Assembly: GCA_964631125.1 (NCBI GenBank)
Contig: CAZVYN010000093.1
Span: forward strand, 1 to 14,670
Direction of reading: 5' to 3'
Length of the DNA: 14,670 nucleotides
DNA from: CAZVYN01 sp964631125
GTDB lineage: Bacteria > Eisenbacteria > RBG-16-71-46 > CAIMUX01
The translations under genes and the position numbers were made by a program. The notes under the pieces were generated by a model, which was not told where the DNA came from, did no database searches, and saw only the letters and a program-made list of their open reading frames with translations. Below are positions 6,997 through 14,055 of this stretch, in pieces (within the stretch, counting starts at the first letter, position 1; each line of letters begins with the position of its first letter).

Positions 6997-7701
6997 ATGC
7001 AGTCGGATATCGCTCGTCAAACGTTGTGGCTGAGATCGATCGTCTCCAGCTCACTGCTGGTTCTCACCTCCCTCTCGTTCTCGTCAGTCGCCTTTTCCAC
7101 CGCGTTCGCGGCGGAAAAAGCCCCATGTATCGTTTGCACCGCCCGCGGCGAAGGCGGCCACCCCGAGACCGTCGTCGCCACCACCGACTACGAAGGCAAG
7201 ACCTACTCCTTCTGCTCCATCCCGTGCCAAGAGCAGTTCGTGGCGAATCCGCTGGCCTATCTGCCGAAGACCCTGCCGCGCCCCGCCCCGGCCTTCACGT
7301 TGAACGATCTCCGTGGAGCGCCGCATGCGTTGGAGGGGATGCGCGGCAAACCGGTTCTGCTCGACTTCTGGGCGACCTGGTGTAGGCCCTGCATCAAGTT
7401 CTTCCCTGAGTTGCGGCGCATCCAGGAGGAATACGGCCCGCGCGGTCTCCTCGTGCTCGGCGTCGCGATCGACGAAGATCCGAAGAAGGTCCCGTCGATG
7501 GCGGAGAAGCAGAAGCTCGCCTATCCCACGTTGCTCGACGACGCCAAGGATCCGCTCTGGCGGCGGTACGGCGTGATGGGAATTCCCGCCACGTTCTTGA
7601 TCGACGCGCAGGGACAGATCGTGCGCGAGTGGAAGGGAGAGGTGAAGAGGGAGGAGCTCGAGGCCGCGATCGAAGCGCTGCTGCCTCCACGGACCGAGTA
7701 G
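6997..7701 (+). CDS. Periplasmic YHS/TRASH-like domain fused to a TlpA-type thioredoxin
   Basis: A 234-residue exported protein. A signal peptide or anchor (hydrophobic about 15-37, AFA-A near 36-39) is followed by a metal-binding-type Cys domain. That domain has Cys44-x-x-Cys47, then YEGKTYSFCSIPCQEQF with Cys73-x3-Cys77, then NPLAYLP. This is the pattern of YHS/TRASH domains, which bind metals such as copper. From about residue 93 it is a TlpA/ResA-like thioredoxin: FTLNDLRG, active site Trp128-Cys-Arg-Pro-Cys132, and cis-Pro197 in GIPATF. It would reduce or exchange periplasmic disulfides. AAGGAG lies 6 nt before the ATG. It follows the barrel-like gene by 49 nt and ends 7 bp from the convergent uvrA stop. 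The domain calls are firm. The partner and the metal are unknown. Confidence 0.9.
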   Translation: MQSDIARQTLWLRSIVSSSLLVLTSLSFSSVAFSTAFAAEKAPCIVCTARGEGGHPETVVATTDYEGKTYSFCSIPCQEQFVANPLAYLPKTLPRPAPAFTLNDLRGAPHALEGMRGKPVLLDFWATWCRPCIKFFPELRRIQEEYGPRGLLVLGVAIDEDPKKVPSMAEKQKLAYPTLLDDAKDPLWRRYGVMGIPATFLIDAQGQIVREWKGEVKREELEAAIEALLPPRTE

Positions 7702-7708
7702 AGGCGGC

Positions 7709-10474
7709 CTAGCTGCTCGCGCGCAACGCGCGCCCGGTGGCCGACTCTTCGACCGTGAGCAGCCCCGCGACCGGGCCGGCAAAGAGAAGCCTGCCGCCCC
7801 GGTCGCCACCGCCCGGACCGAGATCGATGACGTAGTCGGCGGCGCGGATGAAATCGAGCTGGTGCTCCACCACGACAACGCCGTGTCCCTTGGCCGTCAA
7901 CCGTCGCAGGGAGGTCAGGAGCCTCGTGATGTCGCGCGCATGGAGACCGGAGGTCGGCTCGTCGAAGAGATAGAGCCGTCGCTTCGCCTTCGGCGACTCG
8001 GACAGGAACGCCGCGATCTGCAGCCGCTGCGCCTCGCCGCCGCTCAGCGTCGACGTGCTCTGTCCCAGCCGGAGGTAGTCGAGGCCGACGTCGACCAACG
8101 GGGTGAGGAGCGTGCGGGTCGAGGAGAGTTCCGAGAAGAACCCGAGGGCTTCCTGCACCGTCAGCTCGAGCATCTCCGCGATGTTCCGCCCTTTCCAACG
8201 CACCTCCAGGACGCGCTCCTGGAACCTGCGGCCTTGGCAGGCCTCGCAGACGATCCGCACGTCGGCCATGAAGTGCATCTCGATCGTGGTCACGCCCATC
8301 CCTTCGCACGACTCGCAGCGACCGCCGGGTCGATTGAACGAGAAGTGTCCCGGCCCGAGCCGCAGCGACTTGGCCCGCGGACTCTTCGCCAGCAGAGCGC
8401 GGATCGCGCCGAGGAAGTCGACGAAGGTCACCACGTTGGAGCGGCTGGACCGGCCGATCGGCTCTTGGGCCACGAGGAGCGTCTCTTCGACCTGCTCCAT
8501 CCCCGCCAGCCGATCGAGCTGTCCGACTTCGTCGGCGGTGCGGCCGAGGGCGCGCAGCGCGTTGCGGTAGAGCACGTCCTCGAGCAGCGTCGATTTTCCG
8601 GAGCCGGAGACGCCGGTCACGACGACCAGTCGATCGAGCGGCACCCGCAACGTCGGCAGATCGAGGTTGTGCTGCTTCACACCATGCAGCACGAGGCTCG
8701 GGGTCTTGGGACCGACCGCGGGCATCGGACGGATGAGCTGAGGACGACACCGGAAGTAGTCGGGCTCACGCCGCGCGAAGTCCGTCGGCGCACCTTCGAA
8801 GACGATCTCGCCGCCCCGTTCGCCGCCGGAGGGACCGAGCACGATGAGATGGTCGGCGCGCTCGACGATGCCGGGATCATGCTCGACGACGACGACGGTG
8901 TTCCCGTGATCACAGAGCGCGCGTAGCACCGCCAGCATCCGCGCGGCATCGAGCGCGTGCAGGCCGACGGTCGGCTCGTCCAGCACGTAGAGCGTCTCGG
9001 TCAAGGCGCTGCCCAGGCCGCTGGCCAAGCGGATCCGTTGCGTTTCGCCGCCGCTGAGCGTGCGCGCGGTGCGACCGAGCGTCAGGTAGCCGAGACCGAC
9101 GTCATCGAGAAAACGCAGGCGCGTCTCCAACTCGGCCCGCACCGACGCCACCGCCGCTCGACGTGCGGGTGAGAGTTCCAGGGCCGCGAGCCACGGCCGC
9201 AACTGCTCGATCGGGCGGCGTTCGATCTCGTCGATCGTCGCGCCGTCCAGCCGCACCCGCCGGATGTCGGAGCGTCTGCGCGCGCCGAGGCAATCGGGAC
9301 AGACGACGTAGCCGCGGTACCGAGCGAGGAAGATCCGGACATGCGGCTTGTACCGCTTGCGGTCGAGACGCCGGAAGAGACCGTCGACGCCGGGATACTG
9401 TTTGTCGCCGCCGTAGACCCACGCTTGGTGCGCGTCGCTCAACGACTCGAATGGTTCACCGGTCGGAATGCCGAGCGCCTCGGCGCGCGCGAGCAGCTTC
9501 TCTTGCATCTCCGCGCCGGTGGCGGTCGCGAAGGGCGCCACGGCGTGATTGCGGAGCGTGCGGGTTCCATCGGGGATCACCTTTGCGCGGTCGACAGTGA
9601 CCACGCGACCGAATCCCTGACACCTCTCGCACGCGCCGATGGCGCTGTTTGCCGAAAAATGTGGAGCCCGCGGCGCCTCGCCGCGGGCTCCACATTTCAC
9701 GCACGACAACCCCCTCACCAACCTCAGCGCTGGCCCCCGAGCGCCCTTCTCCCCGTCGCCCACCTCCACCACCCGCGCCTCGCCTTCTCCCAACCGCCAA
9801 GCACTCTCCAACGACTCACTCGCTCGCGCCCGCGCCAGCGCTCTCGTGGTGAACCGGTCGACCACCACATGCAGCGGCCGCGCCGCGCCCGGCTCCTCGC
9901 GGACGACGCCGTCTACCCAGAAGCGATGGAAACCGCGCTCCTGCAGCCAGGCCAGATCGACGCGCGCTTTGGACATGGGCGCGAGCAACAACCAGCGCGC
10001 GTCATTCGCGAGCTCCCGCACGCGCGCGACGGCGCTGTCGACCGTCGTCTCTTCGGTCTCTGCGTCGCAGACCGTGCAATGGACCGTTCCGCCGTGCGCG
10101 AACAACAGCGCGAGATAGTCCGCGACCTCCGTGATCGTGCCGACGGTCGACCTCGCATTGCGGATGGAGACCTTCTGCTCCAGTGCGACGGGAGGCTGGA
10201 TCTCGCCGATGAAGTCGACGTCGGGTCGATCGAGCCGCGGGAGGAACTGTCGCGCATAGGTCGAGAGGCAATCGACGAAGCGCCGCTGACCTTCGGCGTA
10301 GAGGGTGTCGAAGGCGAGACTCGACTTGCCTGAGCCCGACACGCCCGTGATCGCGGTCATCCGTCCAAAGGGGATCTGGCAGGTGATCCCTTTCAGATTG
10401 TGGGTGCGCGCGCCTTCGATGCGGCAAGCGTTACGATGGGCCGGCTTCGAGGGAGATCGAGGAGGACGCAGCAT
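7709..10474 (-). CDS. uvrA: UvrA-family excinuclease ABC subunit A
   Basis: A 921-residue DNA-damage recognition ATPase of nucleotide excision repair; it acts with UvrB and UvrC. Two ABC modules are complete: Walker A GVSGSGKSS (44-52) and GVSGSGKST (621-629), signatures LSGGETQR (473-480) and LSGGEAQR (810-817), and Walker B LYVLDEP and LYLFDEP. Two zinc fingers are present. In the first, Cys258/Cys261 are followed 20 residues later by the second pair, CERC; the other contains RCESCEGMG and CEACQG. A UvrB-binding-like segment follows the first Walker A but looks shortened. The ATG at 10474 is the only ordinary start close to RIEGARTHNLKG. An upstream in-frame ATG at 10636 would give 975 residues but would lie inside the divergent gene. 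No clear ribosome binding site precedes 10474, so the start is uncertain. A long hairpin lies inside the gene. Confidence 0.9.
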   Translation of the reverse strand: MLRPPRSPSKPAHRNACRIEGARTHNLKGITCQIPFGRMTAITGVSGSGKSSLAFDTLYAEGQRRFVDCLSTYARQFLPRLDRPDVDFIGEIQPPVALEQKVSIRNARSTVGTITEVADYLALLFAHGGTVHCTVCDAETEETTVDSAVARVRELANDARWLLLAPMSKARVDLAWLQERGFHRFWVDGVVREEPGAARPLHVVVDRFTTRALARARASESLESAWRLGEGEARVVEVGDGEKGARGPALRLVRGLSCVKCGARGEAPRAPHFSANSAIGACERCQGFGRVVTVDRAKVIPDGTRTLRNHAVAPFATATGAEMQEKLLARAEALGIPTGEPFESLSDAHQAWVYGGDKQYPGVDGLFRRLDRKRYKPHVRIFLARYRGYVVCPDCLGARRRSDIRRVRLDGATIDEIERRPIEQLRPWLAALELSPARRAAVASVRAELETRLRFLDDVGLGYLTLGRTARTLSGGETQRIRLASGLGSALTETLYVLDEPTVGLHALDAARMLAVLRALCDHGNTVVVVEHDPGIVERADHLIVLGPSGGERGGEIVFEGAPTDFARREPDYFRCRPQLIRPMPAVGPKTPSLVLHGVKQHNLDLPTLRVPLDRLVVVTGVSGSGKSTLLEDVLYRNALRALGRTADEVGQLDRLAGMEQVEETLLVAQEPIGRSSRSNVVTFVDFLGAIRALLAKSPRAKSLRLGPGHFSFNRPGGRCESCEGMGVTTIEMHFMADVRIVCEACQGRRFQERVLEVRWKGRNIAEMLELTVQEALGFFSELSSTRTLLTPLVDVGLDYLRLGQSTSTLSGGEAQRLQIAAFLSESPKAKRRLYLFDEPTSGLHARDITRLLTSLRRLTAKGHGVVVVEHQLDFIRAADYVIDLGPGGGDRGGRLLFAGPVAGLLTVEESATGRALRASS
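9655..9697 (-). repeat. Perfect 19-bp inverted repeat inside uvrA with a terminator-like T tract
   Basis: AAATGTGGAGCCCGCGGCG (9657-9675) and its exact reverse complement (9679-9697) flank a 3-nt spacer. Read on the minus strand, the uvrA sense direction, the GC-rich stem runs straight into five T residues (9659-9655). It therefore has the shape of an intrinsic terminator or attenuator. It encodes the spacer between the two Cys pairs of the first UvrA zinc finger without changing the usual spacer length. Confidence 0.85.
10432..10465 (+). promoter_or_regulatory. Candidate -10 box and ribosome binding site of the DxDxDG protein gene
   Basis: TACGAT (10432-10437) fits the TAnnnT -10 form and AGGAGG (10460-10465) lies 7 nt before the ATG at 10473. 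The ribosome binding site is strong and decides the start. The promoter is a guess: no convincing -35 box is seen. Both elements lie within the 5' coding region of the opposing uvrA gene. Confidence 0.35.
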
Positions 10475-11960
10475 GGAGCGGGGAAGGTACCTCAGTCGTC
10501 GGCGCGCCGTCTGCGCCGCGCTCGGCGCGCTGGGACTGTTCATCGCCATCGCGCGCGGCGAAGAGCCGGAGCCCGGCCTTCTCCTGGCCGAGCGCGCCAC
10601 CGTCCTGGGATTCGAGGCGCTGCTACCCGACGGCATCCACGACGCTCGCGTGCTCGCATCGTCCGACTCGACGCTGAGCTTTCGCCCTTCCAGCCAGCGC
10701 GACGGTCGGCCGGGGGTCTGGGCTTGGCGTTCGGGACTCGATCTCTATCTGGCCGTCGACGAGAACTTCAGCGAAGAGGATCCCGCCACGGCGCTGGGCC
10801 GACCGGACTCGTTGGAAGATGTCTGGCTCGTCGACCTGGAGAGCGACGGCACGCTCGATCGCGTTTGCGATTGGGAGGATCTCGACAGCGACGGCTTGAC
10901 CGACCGGCAGCTTCTCTTCTCGCTGACCCCGAGCATCCTCTCGCCCGATCGCCTCGCCGGCATCGTCATCGAGCAGCGCGGACCCGATCGTCACTTCTGG
11001 AACCTGCATCGGCTCCAGTACGTGCAGCGCGTCTGCCAATGGAAGACCGACTTCAGCGGCGAAGGGTTCTTCGTCGCCGTCCTCTACGACGACGCCTCCG
11101 GAACGTGGGAAGGCTTCGACGAATCGCCCTTCTGCTTCTTCGACCTGGAGGGGGACGGCTTCTCCGATGAGGCGGTGCGTCTCTACATCGAACGTCGGCA
11201 GGTGAGGTCGATCCGCTGGAGCTGGGACGTCGATGGCGATGCGGGACGAACGTCCGCCAGCAACCCGACCGGCGGCCCGTACGACTATGACGCTTCGATC
11301 TCGACCAACGGACGGGTGACGTTGACCGAGCGTGATCTTGCTCCTCTATCGCTGCGCAATGGCGAGACGGTGGGAGTGGTCCCGGCCGACAGCGTCCGCG
11401 CGTGGACGATGAGAACGCGCTGGAAGAAGGCCGTCCTCACCTGGGATGAAGGGGATCGCAATGTCGATCCCGAGGATCCCGAGGGCCACGAGCGATGGGA
11501 AGGCGTCATCGGAAGCGCGATCCCCGGATACCTCCAAGTTGGCGGCCCCGGCTCGGGACTCTTCGGGAAGCGATTCGAACTCGACTCCGATGGCGGAGGC
11601 GGGCTTGGTCTCTACGTCAGCGGACGCGACGGCAAGGTGCATCTCGTCGGCGCCGAAACCGGATGGATTGATTGGGACGACAACGGCGATGGCGCGCCTG
11701 ACCGCCGTCTGCGAATGGAAGACACCGACCTCGACGGCTACTTCGACCTCTGGGCCTGGGACCGCGACGGCGATGGAAAAGACGATCTCGTCCGTCGCTT
11801 CGATGACCCGAAGGCGACGCTGCTCGAGGCGGCGCCAGAAGCGCGACTCGAAGGTCTGCGCGCCGCCGAAAAGAAGCGCCTGGGCGCACGCACCCAGGCG
11901 CAAGTCTTCGCGGCGGAGAGAAAGGCGTGGGACTCAGGGAAGCCGCCGCTGGCGCCTTGA
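10473..11960 (+). CDS. Exported protein with repeated DxDxDG calcium-type motifs, unknown function
   Basis: A 495-residue protein with an arginine-rich N-terminus (SRRRAVCAA) and a hydrophobic stretch (about 12-27), read as a signal peptide cut near ARG-EE. The mature part carries at least six Asp-rich loops: DLESDGTLD (121-129), DLDSDGLTD (137-145), DLEGDGFSD (224-232), DDNGDGAPD (402-410), DTDLDGYFD (417-425) and DRDGDGKDD (430-438), plus a degenerate one near 252. Such loops bind calcium in EF-hand, dockerin and thrombospondin type 3 repeats. Here they punctuate Trp-rich stretches and no enzyme domain is recognised. The tail is charged and probably helical. The ATG at 10473 is set by AGGAGG 7 nt upstream. 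An in-frame opening extends upstream to 10305 but lacks these signals and would overlap uvrA. The product is probably a surface or periplasmic structural or binding protein; this is inference. Confidence 0.8.
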   Translation: MERGRYLSRRRAVCAALGALGLFIAIARGEEPEPGLLLAERATVLGFEALLPDGIHDARVLASSDSTLSFRPSSQRDGRPGVWAWRSGLDLYLAVDENFSEEDPATALGRPDSLEDVWLVDLESDGTLDRVCDWEDLDSDGLTDRQLLFSLTPSILSPDRLAGIVIEQRGPDRHFWNLHRLQYVQRVCQWKTDFSGEGFFVAVLYDDASGTWEGFDESPFCFFDLEGDGFSDEAVRLYIERRQVRSIRWSWDVDGDAGRTSASNPTGGPYDYDASISTNGRVTLTERDLAPLSLRNGETVGVVPADSVRAWTMRTRWKKAVLTWDEGDRNVDPEDPEGHERWEGVIGSAIPGYLQVGGPGSGLFGKRFELDSDGGGGLGLYVSGRDGKVHLVGAETGWIDWDDNGDGAPDRRLRMEDTDLDGYFDLWAWDRDGDGKDDLVRRFDDPKATLLEAAPEARLEGLRAAEKKRLGARTQAQVFAAERKAWDSGKPPLAP

Positions 11961-11962
11961 GT

Positions 11963-12008
11963 CGCTTCCCGAAGCGCCTCCCGGCCTCCGTGTCCGCACC
12001 GGAGGCCG
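11963..12008. other. Two inverted repeats upstream of acs
   Basis: CGCTTC (11963-11968) and GAAGCG (11971-11976) flank CC. Then CGGCCTCCG (11982-11990) and CGGAGGCCG (12000-12008) flank a 9-nt spacer. Neither is followed by a T tract. They lie between the stop of the preceding gene (11960) and the acs start. The second repeat sits where a -35 region for the acs -10 candidate would be, so an operator or a mRNA hairpin are both possible. Confidence 0.4.
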
Positions 12009-12017
12009 AACATCGAC

Positions 12018-12023
12018 TAGGAT
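12018..12023 (+). promoter_or_regulatory. Candidate -10 box of acs
   Basis: TAGGAT lies 26 nt before the acs ATG, within the octamer CTAGGATC that also occurs upstream of the ABC ATPase gene (1025-1032). No clear -35 box is seen. The candidate rests on this recurrence and on its position. Confidence 0.25.
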
Positions 12024-12049
12024 CTCCCGAATTCAACGGAGGAGGCGCG

Positions 12050-14011
12050 ATGGATCCGACGCAGGAGAACCCCGAGGTCTACCCGGTCAAGCCGCACATC
12101 GCTTCGGGCGCCTATATCCGGAGCATGGAGGAGTACGAGCGGCGCTATCGGCTCTCGCTCGAACAGCCGGAGCTGTTCTGGGCGGCCGAGGCCGAGCAAC
12201 TCACCTGGTTCCACAAGTGGGAGACGGTGTTGGACGTCGATTTCAAGGAGGTCGACGTCGCCTGGTTTTCGGGGGGACGGCTCAACGCGTCGTACAACTG
12301 TGTCGATCGACATCTGCGCGACCGCGGCGATCAGACGGCGATCATCTGGGCCATGGATGAACCCGGGCAGTATCGGGCGATCACCTATCGAGAGCTGAAG
12401 CACGAGGTCTGCCGCGTCGCCAACGTGCTGTTGGCGCACGGCGTCACGCGCGGGGATCGCGTCTGTATCTATCTCCCGATGATCCCGGAGCTGGCGTATA
12501 CGATGTTGGCCTGCGCCCGCATTGGCGCCATCCATTCGGTCGTGTTCGGCGGCTTCAGCGCCGAGTCGTTACGCGCCCGCATCGAAGATGCGGGCGCCCG
12601 CGTCGTCGTCACCGCCAACGAAGGCCTGCGCGGCGGCAAGCGTTTGCCGCTGAAAGCGATCACCGACAAAGCCTGCGACGGCCTGGCCCTCGTCGAGCGC
12701 ATCCTCGTCGCCCGCCGCACCGCCGCCGAAGTCCCCATCCACCCGGGTCGCGACTTCTGGCTCGACGAAGAGTGTCGCAAGCAGCGCTCCACTTGCACCG
12801 CGCAGTGGATGGGCGCGGAAGACCCGCTCTTCATCCTGTACACCTCGGGATCGACCGGGAAGCCGAAAGGCGTTCTGCACACGACCGCGGGCTACCTGGT
12901 CTACGCCGCGATGACCCATCGATATGTCTTCGATTATCACCCCGGTGATATCTACTTCTGCGCCGCCGACATCGGGTGGATCACCGGACACACGTACATC
13001 CTCTACGGACCACTGGCCAACGGCGCGACGACGGTGATGTTCGAGTCGACCCCGACCTATCCCGACGCCGGGCGGTACTGGCGCATCGTCGACGACCTCG
13101 GCGTGAACATCTTCTACACGGCGCCGACGGCGATCCGGGCAATCGCGCGCGAAGGCGACGAATGGGTGCGGCGTTCGTCGCGCAAGTCGCTCCGCGTCCT
13201 CGGGACGGTGGGCGAGCCGATCAGTCCGGAGACCTGGCGCTGGTATCACGATTCGGTGGGCGAGGGACGCTGCGCGGTCGTCGACACCTGGTGGCAGACG
13301 GAGACCGGCGGCATCCTCATCACGCCGCTCCCCGGAGTCACACCGACGAAGCCGGGCTCGGCGACCCTCCCGTTCTTCGGCGTGCGCCCACTACTCGTCG
13401 ACGACGCCGGGATCGAGCTGGCGGGAAACGGAGTCAGCGGCAATCTCTGCATCTCGCAAGCCTGGCCCGGCCAGGCGCGCACCGTCTACGGAGATCATCA
13501 GCGCTTCAAAGAAACCTACTTTGCCCGTTTTCCCGGTTTGTACTTCACCGGCGACGGCTGCCGTCGTGACGAGGACGGTTATTACTGGATCACGGGCCGA
13601 GTCGACGATGTGATCAACGTGAGTGGACACCGACTCGGCACCGCCGAAGTCGAGAGCGCACTCGTGGCGCACGCCGCAGTGGCGGAAGCCGCGGTCGTCG
13701 GCTACCCGCATGAGATCAGAGGACAAGGCATCTTCGCCTTCGTCCTCCTCAATCCCGGCTACGACACCGTCCCACCGGGCGAACTCGTCGGCAGTCTCAA
13801 GGAGCAGGTCCGCACCGCCATCGGCCCCTTTGCCGCCCCCGATCGGATCCTCGTTTCGCCAGGCCTACCGAAGACCCGAAGTGGAAAGATCATGCGCCGT
13901 ATATTGCGCAAGATCGCTGCCGGCGAGTACGAAGGGATGGGAGATGTGAGTACGCTGGCCGATCCGTCGGTGGTGGAGGCGTTGATCGCGGCGCACCGAG
14001 GAATGGGGTAG
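12050..14011 (+). CDS. acs: Acetyl-CoA synthetase (AMP-forming acetate--CoA ligase)
   Basis: A 653-residue cytoplasmic enzyme of the usual family length. It turns acetate, ATP and CoA into acetyl-CoA, AMP and pyrophosphate by way of acetyl-AMP. It has the N-terminal Acs cap (about residues 15-75, with LFWAAEAEQLTWFHKWETVL), the P-loop YTSGSTGKPKG (264-274), and DTWWQTETGG with Trp414. That Trp falls where the acetate-pocket Trp of characterised Acs lies, which favours acetate over longer acids. The hinge region YFTGDGCRRDEDGYYW is followed by GRVDDVINVSGHR. Near the end, PKTRSGKIMRR carries the catalytic Lys613, the residue acetylated by Pat-type enzymes in other bacteria. The ATG at 12050 is set by a GGAGGAGG site (12038-12045). 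No obvious operon partner follows: the next gene is on the other strand. Confidence 0.96.
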   Translation: MDPTQENPEVYPVKPHIASGAYIRSMEEYERRYRLSLEQPELFWAAEAEQLTWFHKWETVLDVDFKEVDVAWFSGGRLNASYNCVDRHLRDRGDQTAIIWAMDEPGQYRAITYRELKHEVCRVANVLLAHGVTRGDRVCIYLPMIPELAYTMLACARIGAIHSVVFGGFSAESLRARIEDAGARVVVTANEGLRGGKRLPLKAITDKACDGLALVERILVARRTAAEVPIHPGRDFWLDEECRKQRSTCTAQWMGAEDPLFILYTSGSTGKPKGVLHTTAGYLVYAAMTHRYVFDYHPGDIYFCAADIGWITGHTYILYGPLANGATTVMFESTPTYPDAGRYWRIVDDLGVNIFYTAPTAIRAIAREGDEWVRRSSRKSLRVLGTVGEPISPETWRWYHDSVGEGRCAVVDTWWQTETGGILITPLPGVTPTKPGSATLPFFGVRPLLVDDAGIELAGNGVSGNLCISQAWPGQARTVYGDHQRFKETYFARFPGLYFTGDGCRRDEDGYYWITGRVDDVINVSGHRLGTAEVESALVAHAAVAEAAVVGYPHEIRGQGIFAFVLLNPGYDTVPPGELVGSLKEQVRTAIGPFAAPDRILVSPGLPKTRSGKIMRRILRKIAAGEYEGMGDVSTLADPSVVEALIAAHRGMG

Positions 14012-14055
14012 GCCGACGGGATGGGATGAGCGCTGTTCTCCCAAGTTGATCGCGT

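Noticed and set aside
7521..8750. A 409-codon minus-strand frame overlapping uvrA and the thioredoxin gene
   Set aside because: Shadow frame: the uvrA frame carries both ABC modules and the zinc fingers, and this one has no recognisable motif.
9341..10333. A 330-codon plus-strand frame inside uvrA
   Set aside because: Antisense shadow of conserved UvrA coding sequence, without a ribosome binding site or domain.
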